Source: Rhynchosporium graminicola (taxonomy: Eukaryota > Ascomycota > Leotiomycetes > Helotiales > Ploettnerulaceae). From it: DNA of 64,000 bases. The first letter of the stretch is position 1, and every line of letters starts with the position of its first letter. Both the position numbers and the translations under genes were made by a program. Shown here piece by piece: positions 48,467 through 61,030 of this stretch. The stretch covers positions 502,505-566,504 of the forward strand of contig FJUW01000014.1 of NCBI GenBank assembly GCA_900074885.1. Direction: 5' to 3'. The notes under the pieces were generated by a model. The model saw only the letters and a program-made list of their open reading frames with translations. It was not told the origin of the DNA and made no database searches.

Positions 48467-50386
48467 ATGGATACCAATGTGGATATATCTCGGGTCTTCG
48501 AGAAACACACAAAGCAAATCTCAAGGGTTGAAGAGGAGGTTAAGAATCTGGTCTCGCTTAAAAAGCCGCTCCTTGGTGGGCGGTGTTCTGGACGAAGAAC
48601 TTGTTATGTGTCTTTGTGCCTTGCGCAAAACGGTGGATGAAGGCAAGAAAGTCATTGGAGACTTGCATAAAACCCACGCGAGAGTAAAATCGGTCGAGGA
48701 GAGCTTGACCAAGGATCGGGCAATCTTTGAGCAGCAGCGGTCGAAGCTAGAAATGGAGGCACAACAGTTAAGAGAGGTGAGTCTAACTTTGTCGCGAATA
48801 CTATGAATTCGACTGATTGATGTTGCTGCAGATCTCGGTCCTCCAGTCCAGCATAAACTCCTTGTCGATGATCCATAGCAATTGCTTTCCCTTGCCTGAG
48901 AGGCAAGTGCTTATGGATAAGGAACGGGCCACCGTGGTTAGTGTGACCCGGTTGAAGATGGAAGTTGAGGGACTTGAAAAGACTATCTCTGCCTTGGAGC
49001 ATGATAAGCAAGAGTTGGTGGAGAAGGAACGGGCCACCGTGGTTAATGTGACCCGGTTGGAGAAAGACGTTGAGGGGCTCGAGAGGACTATCTCTGCCTT
49101 GGAAAATGAGAAGAAGTATTGGGGAAACCAGCTCTCTGCCGCTAATGACAAGCTCAAGCGCCTTGAAGGTGTTGCGCAAGCAGGCGGGAGGGCGATGGAT
49201 ACGATCGGGGAGGAGAAGGAACACCTGAATCAACAGCTTATCATTGCCGAGACGCAGTTGAAGATGTCTAGGACAGCCATCAATCCCCATGAACAAGAGC
49301 TTGTGGAGCAGACGGTTAGACTCGCACTCAACGCTGCAGCAGAAAGAGAAGCGAAGAATCTTGATCAGGTTCAAGAGAAAGTGGAGGGGATCCGAAATGG
49401 TCTGAAAATGATACAAGCGGCACATACTCTCGACTTGGAAGTCTTGGAATTGAGGACGGCGAATCACAACTTGACGAATCAGATGGGATCTCTCCAGTCT
49501 CGGATTGATGAGCAGTCAAATCTACTCAAAGAATGTTGTGGACTTGCGGATGAGGAAAGAGCCGAATTAGAGACCACACTTCGGTAGGAAGTTGAGACAT
49601 GGAAGGCGAAGCACGTGGCACTGGACGAGGTTATTGGACCTCGCCGGCAGCGTCTTGCAGAGCAGTTAGAGCTGATAGAGGCTAGGAGGACCATCGCGCA
49701 GCTACCTTTTGAAGTGGCTCATGCGAAGGAAGCCGACGTCCTCAAGGGGAAGCTCGAGACGATGAATATTAAGAACGAGGAGCTGAGAATACAGGTCACC
49801 GCATTGCAGCAGAAAGTTTCGCTTGGCGAAAGACTTACCATTGCTACTGCTGAACATATACCAGAAGGGCCTCCTGCTGCGGCACCCTAACGCCTACCAG
49901 CAATCGTCTGGTCGTCCTCTCAATGGTCTGAGGGTACCTCTGAACTTGATCTTGACAGCCAAGCGCGGCATCGATGAAGTCGAGCAATCTCCAGAGAAAG
50001 CCTCTCCTTCCGAAGAATTAAGGAAGACCTGGAAGAAACTCTTGAGGTCATATGAAGGCCCCATCTTGAAGATTGTGCCACCGGAAGGCATGGATCTGTA
50101 CCGAGCCCGACGGATCTTGACGAACCACTTCAGGGATCAGATATCCTACCTCAACTTCCGTGATTTCTGCGAACTGCCATTAGATCAACGTACGGGTTAG
50201 TACTGCTTGACCTCCATCATACTACGTGCAAATCAAGGGGCTAAGGCAGTGGAGGATAATGATCAGTGCCACTTATGTCGTGAAGACAAAGCCCCCTGTT
50301 GTGTCCAGATTCAGCCTGAAGAATCTGGAAGGTATTATTCCTCTAGGTTCTTGGGACCACGGAGTACTGCTGGCAGAAAGGTATAG
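48467..50386 (+). pseudogene. Coiled-coil protein gene, decayed, unrecognised family
   Basis: The start is MDTNVDISRVFEKHTKQ at 48467. The frame shifts near 48585; either one extra base or an intron from GTGGGC to GAAG at about 48643 restores it. An intron (GTGAGT near 48778 to CAG near 48832) leads to a long heptad-rich region with a tandem pair of about 35-residue units (KERATVVSVTRLKMEVEGLE and KERATVVNVTRLEKDVEGLE). A TAG stops the frame at 49585-49587, but coding continues in the same frame (EVETWKAKHVALDEVI). Near 49886 one extra base shifts it again to NAYQQSSGRPLNGL, and the 3' part has a Cys cluster (CHLCREDKAPCC) before a stop at 50384-50386. Such coiled-coil proteins with a short Cys-rich end are often lineage-specific. 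I give no function. Confidence 0.55.
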
Positions 50387-51365
50387 CTTTGAGCTACGTC
50401 TTTGCACCGAAGTAGCCCGTTTGGCTACTTCCGTCCCATCTTGTGTAAAGGCTCCAAAGGGGGAGCAGAGCTCTGGAGACAGACTTGTTTATAGCTCAGG
50501 ACCACCTAGACGCTGCACTCCGTGAAGGCTAATGTCAACAAATGCTGGGACCGACGTGTTTGGCCTTCCCAAATATTCACTTGCTCGCAGGACCCCTTAC
50601 TCTCATTTGTGTATGAATGAAGATTTGAGGATCTGAAATTGATTTCATGATCTAATAACCCCATGTTTATGATCCACTTACCTTCGAAAAGCTATTTTAC
50701 ACGTCTATCTGTTAAATCAGATTCCCCATACATAATACAAACGCTCAATACAGAAATGAGCCCTTTTGGCTTTTATATGTTTTCGGTCTCAACACTGCAG
50801 GCACAGCGGCGTATAGCCTGAGTAAATTGGGGAGTGAAAGCTCACAAATATCAAATTAATAGGTCGGTGCATGGATCCCAGGAGGGAAGACAGCGCAATG
50901 AACAATATCAGAGGTGCAAGCTTGATCATAGGAATACAAGTGACAGCGCTCCACACAAGTTGATAGAAGTCAGACCAAAAGAAGCAGCTTATTATTAATG
51001 CGCGGACTATGAACTAGACCCGTCAAGTTTTCCGAGTTATGTGGTGCAGTGTGGTTCTTGCTAGATGGCCCAACTTCTTGAACAAGATAACGGTCTGTAC
51101 CTCTCTTCAAGTACTGGGGTTCACAAGCCAGTCGTCAGCTCCTGTAATCAAATAATACATTGCTGTAACCCAAGCATTCAAGCAATCGAAGAGTCATGGC
51201 TGGGTCTGCTTCAGCGTGAACATATACATGTGGCCTGCGGATTCCGGTGCCGTTGGTGCCTTGATATCCCCCTCTTGATGCGCGGACTTGTGTCCTCGTT
51301 GAGTGGGCGAACCGACGATCTTGTAGGTTTTGTGTCTTGTGAATGCGCTTCGTGACCGTTTACCA
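50387..51365. other. Intergenic region
   Basis: No supported gene, RNA or repeat. This is the 3' flank of the C2H2 gene on the minus strand and of the decayed coiled-coil gene on the plus strand. Confidence 0.45.
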
Positions 51366-51958
51366 TCAATCAGTCGGAAACCTCGGATCATACATCTCAT
51401 ATCCCTCATCCTCAGTATCACTCTCGCCCTGATCCACAATCCTCAGACTACCCCCAACCTCCTTCTTCTCAATCATAACCTCTGGCCTCTCCTCCTTTAC
51501 GCCCTCCCCCTCAGCTGGCGCAAACGCACTCTTAAACCCCGCCTTCTTGAATCCAGCCTTTTTAAAGCCCCCACCACCTCCACTACTACTTCCACCCTCT
51601 CCTAGCTTTATTGAGATCAATCCTGACTGCGAATTGGCTTTGGCTTCTGCTTTTCTAGCTTTGAGAGACGCGAGGGGATCGCGGGTCAATTGTCTCATGT
51701 CTTTCAAGCGCTGCTTGTGCGAATGATCGTAGGAGGAGAGATGGGCTTCATATTCGTTCATACGTGCATAGCCTTTGCTGCATAGTTCGCCTAATAATGT
51801 GAGCTTGAGTGCGGGGATAAGGAGGAAGGACTCACAATAAAAGGATCGCACTGCTTCGCGGGCGCTCTCTGTCTTGGGGGCAGGATTGGTGAAGCCGCGC
51901 TACACTGTTAGCTAATTCCTAGATGAAATCTTGAATAGAGGCTACGCACTGGAGGCAT
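51366..51958 (-). CDS. C2H2 zinc-finger protein, GPATCH8/ZNF804-like finger
   Basis: Exons 51958-51950 (9 nt, MPP), 51899-51836 and 51790-51366 give 165 residues. Splicing across the second intron builds the finger FYCELCSKGYARMNEYEAHL followed by SSYDHSHKQRLKDM, which is Cys-x2-Cys with two spaced His. This is the same type of finger as in GPATCH8/ZNF804 proteins and in short fungal homologues, often nuclear and RNA-related. After it comes a basic KARKAEAKA stretch, a Gly/Ser run, two copies of FKKAG, and an acidic C-terminus (ESDTEDEGYEMYDPRFPTD). The role is inferred only from the finger. Without the second intron the first Cys of the finger would be lost. Confidence 0.83.
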
Positions 51959-52148
51959 CGTATCTGTCGGTTTGGATGTTGACAGCAGAAGGAATGTCCT
52001 GCCGAAGCTGTCACTTGAAATAAGGTTTCATTCAAACCAAGCTCCGAGGTCCACTAAATTAAGCTTAAATCCACCAGCCAAACAAGTGCCTCGTGTTTGC
52101 AATGCTTCAAGATCTTGATCACGACCCTATTTAGGTATAGAATTAACG

Positions 52149-53103
52149 ATGGATCGGCGGGAGTCAACAGCGTCGCAAGACACTTTCATATCTCTACAGC
52201 AATTAGATCCCTCGCCCATCGATACGCCGCCAGAACTAGAGAAGCAGCTTGAGGACTACCCGTCCCCTCGTCCATCTGCGCCCAGAAGATCTTCCACATT
52301 GGGACTGAGTGGACATAGCTCTGTATACTACTGTAAATATCCCTTCAGATCTATCTCGAACCTGTCTGACCTATGCAGTAACGCGATTGCAAAAATACTC
52401 TTCCTACGCCTTTACAATATTCGCCTCCTTCCACATAACCAATACCTCCATCATCCCCCTCCTCACGCAATCAGTCCCAGCATCAGAAACCTACCTCCTT
52501 CTTACACGACCATACTACCAATCGTTTCCCCTCGAGCCACTCCTCATAACCCTCCCGATCGCCACACATATCCTCTCCGGCCTCGCTCTACGAATCAACA
52601 GGCGCAATGCGAATATCATGCGCTATGGAGCTGCCAACCTCTCTATATCAGACCGCCTGAGCCAACGTGTAAAGTTATGGCCTAGCATATCATGGTCCAG
52701 TATCTCGGGCTACATCCTCACCCCTCTAGTCTTGGGACATTCGTTTGTCAACAGGCTTCTACCTTGGATATACGAAGGAGGATCCTCGAGTGTAGGGTTG
52801 GGCTATGTGGCACACGGCTTTGCGAAGCATCCCTTTGTTGCAGGGACTGGGTATGCGGCGCTGGTTACCGTGGGAGCTGGGCATTTTGTTTGGGGAATCG
52901 CAAGGTGGAATGGCTGGGTTCCGGTTGGGGGTGATAGGAAGGCCAAGAGGAGGTGGTGGACTATTAATGGGATCGCTGTTGCTCTTGGAGCTTTATGGAT
53001 GGCTGGCGGACTTGGGGTTGTTGGGAGGGGAGGGCTGGAGACTGGTTGGGTGGGGAAGGGATATGATAATTTGTATTCGAAGGTGCCGCTGGTCAACCTG
53101 TAA
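52149..53103 (+). CDS. MCP1: Mcp1-like mitochondrial membrane protein (DUF1691)
   Basis: Mcp1 is an outer mitochondrial membrane protein that in yeast suppresses loss of ERMES/MDM10 and helps recruit Vps13 for lipid transfer. Exons 52149-52332 and 52379-53103 give 302 residues, a typical size. The N-terminus is hydrophilic, with a PxP-like stretch (DTPPELEKQLEDYPSPRPSA). Then follow several membrane segments (YAFTIFASFHITNTSIIPLL, LEPLLITLPIATHILSGLAL, ISGYILTPLVLGHSFVN, ALVTVGAGHFVWGIARWNGW, NGIAVALGALWMAGGLGVVG). The spliced VYYLTRLQKYSSYAFT matches the family start of the domain. Histidines in the membrane segments (FHIT, LGHSF, AGHFVWG) are typical of the family. The first Met is used. 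Confidence 0.85.
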
Positions 53104-54400
53104 ATGTGGGTTGAGATTTGATTGAAAGTCCTGGAATTCTAGGTATACTGCTCTGCATAGCGGCGTGGAGTATTGTTACATATAGATGCCAACATAATTT
53201 ACTTGGATTTCAGAGATGCGCTACAGAATATTTTGAGGTCCACGAGAATCCACGACATCGCTTTGGCCGACGTGAACGAGGCTCGTCTTCGTGCAGAAAG
53301 AACACAAGGTAGGCGTGGAATACTTTCTGACATTCCGTGACAGATGAGAGCCCTTTGTGCCTGCTGCTTGCAGACAGTCCGGGTGGCTAGATCAGGAATG
53401 TGGTCTCTATGATCACAACGAACGACGGCTGGAAACTAATCTACTGCTAATGCAAACGAAGCCAGACAAGCTATCATGGGACGCGGTCGGTTTGAATCAT
53501 ACATTATTGGCTTATGCTACGGAGCTGGTTTGAGGCCGTTTCCAGGGGTAGAAACATTTCAAAACTCAAGGTACCTACGACATTTACACGCACGAAGCAT
53601 CGATTAACTCAAGGCCAACATGGTAAGTGTGAGGTTCCATATCACAGACAGCAGACTCGAAGATCCAAAATCTTCAGCAATCGGAATAGCTGAGGATAGA
53701 TATCCCTTCATCGAGAAGGAGCATCAACATTGCGGCTTCTCATGCTGAGCAGATGAGGCTTGGCAGCGGGTCGGCTCGAAAGTCAACAATCCCCGAGAGT
53801 CCTCAATCTGCACTGTCACTATGCGCCAACTGATCTCAACAGAGGCATAAGCTGTTCTCCGGATTGAGGACGCACAATGCGATTCGCAAACTTCTTATGA
53901 CCAACATTCCGAAGTTGGCACTCGATCAAAGTCAAAGGTGACTTAAATATCTAACAGTTTATCGCTCGGGGTGGCGAGCATTTTCCAGTGTCGACAATAC
54001 GAGGCGAAGAAATTTTATCTCCGGTGACCTAACCGAGTCAATTCACTGATTATGAGGGTCGCACAAGACCAGATGGACACGCAGTAAGCATGATCTGTAA
54101 AGTCATCAAGATTCCTGGGACATCGCATGCTTCAGGAATGGTCGAGAGTGTCCTAAACTTATTCCAGAATTTCAAAGGTATGGAAGAAATATCAATCAAT
54201 AAAGATTATCGCATGAAATCTCTAGAAATCGTATCCATTGTCACCAAGTATACACACCTCGATCTCGCTTGCTGTCGTGCCACGATCCTATTGTGGAGGT
54301 AAGCGAGAAGCTATTGTGTGTTGCGATACCATTGTGAATGGAAGCGGAATCTTCTGTTGAGTAACCTCCGTAATAATCATGTCTCGTAATTCTTCCTTAA
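53104..54400. other. Intergenic region
   Basis: No convincing gene. A 70-codon open frame at 54090 (MICKVIKIPGTSHASGMVES) has no recognised features. The rest is promoter-side DNA of the coiled-coil gene. Confidence 0.4.
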
Positions 54401-54507
54401 ACAATCAAATTCCTTCAATCAAATTCTTCAATCAAATTCTTCAATCAAATTCTTCAATCAAATTCTTCAATCAAATTCTTCAATCAAATTCTTCAATCAA
54501 ATTCTTC
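54401..54507. repeat. 13-bp tandem repeat before the start of the coiled-coil gene
   Basis: Eight copies of CAATCAAATTCTT run head to tail and end four bases before the ATG at 54511. An upstream ATG at 54379 is in frame through the array and would add 44 residues with a 13-residue period (IKFFNQILQSNSS). Confidence 0.95.
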
Positions 54508-54510
54508 AAA

Positions 54511-57377
54511 ATGGAAGATACCAATTCCGCAACCGTCGAAACGCCTCCCCAGCGGCCTATCAAAGTTCCCAAGCGTAGAAGGCCGGTCCCACCTCCGGGC
54601 CCAGCTGGCCAATCATCATCGTCCTCATCATCCCTCGCCATGCCCAACACAACCTTCGGATTCACCGCACCCAGTTCCATTCAGCTCGCTCCCATCGTTC
54701 CCATTCCCCCCCCAACTTCAAGACTTGTTTGCCAGCCTGCAGATGACGATGAAAGCTGCCCAGAATTCGCCCAAACAGCCGAAGAACAAACCCTTGAAGA
54801 TTGCCAATTTGCATTGCGCAAGGCAATTGCAGCAAGTGACCTTCTATCAGCTGAAAAAAGCACCGCTCTAGACGATAAGGAGGCAGCCGAGGCTTCTCTC
54901 GTTACGTTGACCAATGACTTCAATGAAGCAAACAAACGGGTACGTGATCAATCGCCTTGGAAAATGTAACCACGTGCTAACCTTTGTCTCAGCTTGCTAT
55001 CATGGACACTATGATTGAGCGATTGGAAGACGTGCTAGAAGCGAATGGGATCGTTCTGCCGGAACCCGATAACATCGTCGAGCCGGAAACAGCAGAGTCT
55101 GTCGAAAGCGACGAAGATGAAGAGGAGAATGCAGCTCTCAAAGAGTCTTTGTCTGATGCTGGAAGCGATGAAGTCGATTCCTCAGATGAGGAGGAGCAGG
55201 TGCCGTACGAATCTCGGGACGGAATCACTCAAACCGATTCAGAGACTGAGGAGGTTGTCCAAATTCGCAGCATGGCCGATAAAATCGCCGAATTGGAGCA
55301 AGATCTCAAGATTGCGCGAAGAAGCATCAAAAAACTTGAGGATGCCGATGAGATTAACACAGGGTACATCCAAAGCACCGAGGAGAAGGCAGCAGAGTTT
55401 CAAAAGCAACTCGAGGATGAGCAACTTCTTACGGCCAAGCTAAAGAATGAGATTGTCAGCCTCAAGGAGCAGATGAAACAAGATGATGTCCACATCAAGG
55501 ACATTGAAGCTCAACTGGTCGGTGCTCAGGAACAGATCGGTCTTGACGCCAAGGACATTGAGAGATTCAAGATCATTGACAAAAATAACAAGACAGACCT
55601 TGAGGCAGCGAACTCTCGTATCAAGTATTGGGAGGATGAGAACTTCAAGTCCGCTCTAGAGAAGAAGGGGGTGATGGCAGAAGGTGCGAAAGCAATGAAC
55701 GATGTCAAAACCCAGGAAGAGAGGATTGCGAACTTGGACAGTCAGATCGAGGAATCAGCACATTTCGCTCCCGATCTCTTCAAGCATCAAGAAATCCTCG
55801 AAAACACTTTGAAACAGTTCCACAACACCATCGACGATGCACCAACACTTCAACTTCATCCCGAAGCCTACGAGGCTCCTGCAGGCATTGCCTCAGCCAG
55901 TCAGAGACTCGAGGACGAACTTGCAGGTCTTTCTTCCGTTGATTCTTCTACTTTTGGATCTAACACTGGCTCTTCTGGTACCAATGCTTTCTCCTTCGAT
56001 AACATGGGCTTCATGGATGAGGAGGAGGACCCTTTCGCCATCCATTCTCCCATGCTTGATCCCTTTGATGATCCATATTTCTTCCCACTCGTTGAAGATG
56101 AGGATTATGGCGACGAAACCGATACAACCATCAAGGTTGATCCAGCCTCCATTGAGCTGGTCCTTGAACAAGCCACTGTCAATGAAGTCGAAGTTCAAGT
56201 ACCCGTTGCGGATGAAGTTGAAGTCGACTCCATCGACTTCTCCACGCATTCTCCACTTACAAGGAAATTGAAGGCACTATTCGATGAACGAGATGATTTC
56301 CCAGGTCCTCATCGCAAGCGGATTTCTGGTCCCGATTCTAGCCCATACCAGCAGCCTGACTTTCCCGGTCTTCCACCAGCTCCTATTATGATCACCGTGC
56401 ATGGTGAAGCACCCGATCCTATCATCGTCACTGTACCCGGTCCCGTTATTACCGTCGAAGTACCTGGTCCTGCGCCCCCTCCTGAAATCATTATCCAGGA
56501 GAAACGCGTTCATTCCTGGTTTCACATCGAGCGTGACATTGCTGTTCTACTCGCGGTCTTGTACATCACCATTAACCAGTGGTTCCTTCGAAAACTCCAA
56601 GGCTACGCTCCAATCACCTCTGATCCCGCTGATGTTGAGCAAGACCCTGAAGCTGTCCCTCAGGACCCTGAAGATGATGTTGTCCTGCCACAAGCTCAGA
56701 TGATGACCACCGTCTCTCTACCCACTCCCGCTTCATCAGCTCCTACAGACGGCGTTGCCCCTGGATCTGATCCCGAGGATACACCGCTCCGACCACTTAC
56801 TCCTCCAACTACTGAGGAAACCCTCCTTCAAATGCTCCCACCTCTTCCACCTAGTCCAGAAGACACGAGAGAAGAGATCCCCGCAGGTCCTCTAGCAGCT
56901 CTGCCAATGCCCAATTTCGACGATCAAAGGACTACTCCTGCGGCTCCTCCAGCAAGTCCACAAAACCCAGACACCGACTCCCAAAGCTCGGCCTCTCAAG
57001 CTCCTCCAGCCTCTCACAGCGACAACGATGCACCACCGCCACCTCCTGCTCCCATCGTAAAACCAGCTCCAGGATTCTGGAACATCCTCGCCGACCGACC
57101 ACGTCCGAGCATCTTCTGGACTCTAAGCGGCTTACTCTTCCATCTCGTCGTCTACTACTTCATCTACATATCCTACAGCACCTATCAAGAGCGCAATATC
57201 TGGCTAGCAGCCAACGACGCGACTCGCGCATACCTGCACAGCATCATGAGTTACAACAACAGTTTCCTGCGCAAGATCTTTTCGGATAACTGGGCTCGTG
57301 GAATCGATAGATCTATCTTGGTGATCATCACGGAGACGGGTCTCTTTAAAGTCAAGGCTTTCAAGATGCCTGGTTAG
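54511..57377 (+). CDS. Coiled-coil protein with two membrane segments, 937 aa, unknown function
   Basis: Exons 54511-54939 and 54993-57377 (phase 0) give 937 residues. I do not recognise a family. The N-terminal 70 residues are Pro/Ser-rich with a basic patch (KVPKRRRPVPPP). An acidic coiled coil follows at about 100-430 (MADKIAELEQDLKIARRSIK), then an acidic linker. A Pro/Val segment at about 610-655 carries repeated TVPGPV/TVHGEAP-like strands. A hydrophobic segment (DIAVLLAVLYITINQWFL, about 670) may be a membrane span. A long Pro-rich region leads to a second clear span near 860 (FWTLSGLLFHLVVYYFIYI). The end is basic/hydrophobic. Topology suggests an integral membrane protein with a large coiled-coil domain. 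Codon use matches neighbouring real genes. Confidence 0.8.
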
Positions 57378-59071
57378 ATAGATATCTGATGTTGGCTTCT
57401 TTTGCACTTTCCGATCTCGAGGTTTAATATTTCCTCCTTCTTCGTCTTTGCTTTTTGAAATGAAATCAGATGGAGGTTTACTGCTCGGTGGAGTTTATGG
57501 GTACGGACGAGATACCCCTTTTGAGATACCGTGTTTCGCTTCTGTTACGCGTGCATGGATGGATGGATGGATGGATGGATGTTTCTGTTTTTTGAACTTT
57601 AGTACAAAATCAATTCAAAATTCTTCAATTCCAAGTGCCAAATCGGATTCGTGACATTATTTAGTTCTCATGTCAAAGTCTGGTAAGATTATGGCAATTG
57701 GACGAAGACCTAGAACCGGTCCGTGTCTTGGAAGTTTCTCATATCGTGACGTGCGTTGCCTACCCCGATCAGGTAAGCCATTTCTTCTCTGGCATGGGCG
57801 CATCGATACTCAAGGCGACATGTAAAGTGACTGGACCTAGATGTGTGCATGTAAGTCTTGAGGCACGGGTGTAGAGGATATCTTGCTGTGGATTGGTTAC
57901 TTTATGAAGCAGTAAAGCATAATATGACAGTTTACACGATCACCCATTCTCAATTCGATCACCAGCAGACATCCTTGGCGTAAGCAGACAGACTTCTACT
58001 TCAAATATATCTGTTTCTATCGTCTCACTCACATCTTATCGTACCTTATACAGCTTCTCTCGGATCGGACAAGCACCTATCCAAGGAACCCGAAGAGTCG
58101 GACCCGAAGCAAAAGGGCATAGGACCGATGAGTCGGGATCGAATCCCGTCTCCGTCGGTTTTGGGAACGAAATAAATAAAGCTGGAACTCAAATCCGGGC
58201 GGAGGTTTATTCATCAGGGCACGATCAAGTAAGCAAGCATCCGTTAGTTATCAAGAGATGAGATGACCCATGAGCTACTGTTCCGTTCCTCCCCCTCTTC
58301 ACACTGTCACACACCAGCATACCATGATATCAGCAATCGTGGCAATTCATTATCGTGTGGATAGGTATTCTCATCATAGCCCTGTAACTAATAAATGAAA
58401 ACAAGGGTCCTCCCGCATCTCGGCTACGCTTTCTAAGCAAGCCATGATCACGACGTGGAGCATGATTTGAGTTCTGGAGGTCCCGAATGCTGACTGAGTG
58501 CGCCTGCATGCATGAAGGGATTATGGAATTATGAGGGAATCGGAGGTATGTTGAGTGTTGTGATGAGAGACGAGGGTCTATATAAGTATGCTGCTGGCAC
58601 TTGGGTTGACGTTGAGTGCATCTTCAACTTCACAATTCATCAGGTTTGCCAACTGAACCCGAAACGTCGAAGGCTTCATTCAAATCATCCACAGCCGTAG
58701 GTACCTAATCTCGACCTCCCTGCCCACGAGCCAGCACTGCATCACTAAGCTGAACCCCTACGACGCCCAGACCTCCTGCCTGGGTATATAGGACCTCGGT
58801 CCCCCTACTAGCAAAGCTTGTTGTCTCCAGGGTTCCTGCTGCCAAAGCTGCATGCAAATCTGCGTCATCGCGGAGATATAATAAAGATTAAGGAGAAAAG
58901 TACATACATACATCATTCCGACTTTCCCATTCGCCTCTTGAGCTTGACATCAACATCTCCTTCTACAACCTCAACTCACGCTCACGTACTTCCTCATCAA
59001 AATACACTCCGATTGAAGAGAAGTTCTCTCCTCTTCAATTACCCCACGAGCAGAGGATCAATCACAGCAAT
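57378..59071. other. Intergenic region with ATGG microsatellite
   Basis: No supported gene. An ATGG tetranucleotide run (about six copies) lies at about 57555-57580 in the 3' flank of the coiled-coil gene. At 58130-58165 a GGGATCGAATCCC palindrome looks like a tRNA T arm but lacks the rest of a tRNA. Confidence 0.45.
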
Positions 59072-59963
59072 ATGTCGTTCGCATACACCTGTCCGAACGA
59101 TCCAACAGTGATCCGCGAGATCGTCCCAGGCGTAACCACGATATCAGTCCCCTTCTTACGATTCGGACGTATAAAATTCGGAGGGCGCACAACGATTGGT
59201 ATTTTCCCTTCTCTCCCTCCCTCCCTCTCGCTCACAGACAGCTAACCTCCCCAATTGCACAGTACAACTCCAATCCGGCACGCTCGCCGTCTTCTCACCT
59301 ACGCCCCTCACACCCCTCATCAAAACACACATCTCCTCCCTCTCCAATTCCCCAACGCCCATCTCCTACCTCATCGCCCCCGATCTAGAACACCACATGA
59401 ACCTCTCCTCCTGGCACGCCTCCTTCCCCACCTCCCACATCATCGGTCCCGAAGGCCTCCCGGAGAAACGCGCCACAGCAAACGCATCCGACAAAGCCGT
59501 AACCATCCTCCCATTCAGCACGATCTTCACGGCCAACAACAAACGATCCACGAAAGTGAGCGAGGAGTTCGACCGAGAATTCGAATATGAGTACGTGGAT
59601 GCGCATCCGAACAGGGAGATTGTGTTTTTCCATAAACCGAGCAGGACGTTGATCGAAGCGGATCTACTGTTCAATCTCCCGGCGGCCGAGCAGTATAGTA
59701 AGAGTGGAGAGGATCCTACGACTGGGTGGGCGACGAAATTGTTTGCTGGATTGCAGAACACGAGGGGCGAGGCCGTGTGGCAGAAGAGAATGCTGTGGTA
59801 TGTGTTCAGCAAGGCGGATCGTGAGGGATTCGCGAGCAGTATGCAGAGGATCAATAGCTGGAACTTTGTGAACTTGGTTCCTTGTCATGGAGACTCGTTT
59901 GTGGGTGATGGCAAGGGGATCTTTGAGAAGGTTATGCAGTGGCATTTGCAGGGGAAGAAGTGA
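59072..59963 (+). CDS. DUF4336 family protein (metallo-beta-lactamase-like fold)
   Basis: Exons 59072-59198 and 59263-59963 give 275 residues. DUF4336 proteins are distant members of the metallo-beta-lactamase-like fold. Their activity is not established. The N-terminus reads MSFAYTCPNDPTVIREIVPG, with the family pattern of an early Thr-Ile-Ser-Val-Pro strand and FGRIKFGGRTTIVQLQSGTL across the splice. The His-containing loop LEHHMNLSSWHASFP sits where the fold's metal site would be. Later landmarks are EIVFFHKPSRTLIEADLLFN and NFVNLVPCHGDSFVGDGKGI. The single intron is short and very pyrimidine-rich. It is an orphan gene without functional neighbours. Confidence 0.88.
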
Positions 59964-61030
59964 GTGATGGGGCAATGGTGTGTTGGCGTTGGGTGTGGTT
60001 GTAGTTGTGGAGTCTGGAGATCAAAAGCCTGCGTGAAGATTAGGTGTGGAGTTACGAAGGAAGAGTGACGAATGATTTGATACTAAAGCGCAGGCAGTGT
60101 ACGAGATGGGTGTAGACTACATGAGGGTCGAGTATGGAGTAGGGAAGGAAAAGTGGTAAAGGGTCTGATACTAATACATCCGTGTGTGTTTGAAATATAG
60201 CTACTACTTCTCGGATAATAAAGATACTTCCTGCTTCCTGCTTCCTGCTCCATCAATAACCCATATTGCTACTCCTCATCTCTCTCCATGAATGTAAACA
60301 AGCCCCTTCCCTCACTCTCTTTACCGACCCACCCATCCACCTGTCTACCACCCTCAATCAAACATCATTCCCAGACCTGACACAAAATATACCTAAGTAA
60401 TGGACTTGATTGAAGCGAAATGGGTAGCCGTAAAAGCACGTATTATTCCCTACTTAGTTACTTACTTACTGCATCTACTCCTCGTATCCCTAATCTTGTC
60501 ACCGTCTAGGTCTGATTGCAATTTCTTTTCGATATATGTGTATCTATCTATCATCTACCTATCATGGTCTGATTTTGATCATATACTAAACGCTCGCTGC
60601 TCGATGTGCAGAGCTCATGGCTACCTCACCTAGCTAATATACAGTATTTACTTCTTCTGTACAAAACGTGAAGTGAACCTGGCGCGTCTGTTCGCCCCTG
60701 CATTGTAGCCCCCTCACGACTCGCCCTTCAGACAGTGCTTATACCAGACCCTGTGCAGACACCCCGATCCCGTTCATGTCAGCCCAAACCATGTCGCCGT
60801 AACGTGTGGCTCGAGATTAGAGTCCAAGATCATACCCAAGTGCTTTCCCACGACTCTATCCAATGTATATGCTGCCTGCCCATGCTTATGTACAGCCATA
60901 ACGAGAACAAGCGAGCTATTTAATGTCCAAGATTGCGCTGCTTGTTTCCCCGTCCTTCTTCCCCTTGTCATACACATCCAACCGATATCCTCATCTAGAC
61001 CCGATCTCTTCTCTTTGGAGCCTCGAAAAA
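59964..61030. other. Convergent intergenic region
   Basis: This is the 3' flank of the DUF4336 gene and of the kinase gene. There is a short CTTCCTG triplication at about 60228-60250. No gene recognised. Confidence 0.45.

Noticed and set aside
58120..58170. tRNA-like T arm (GGGATCGAATCCC)
   Set aside because: No matching D arm, anticodon arm or acceptor stem at the right distances. Probably a chance palindrome.
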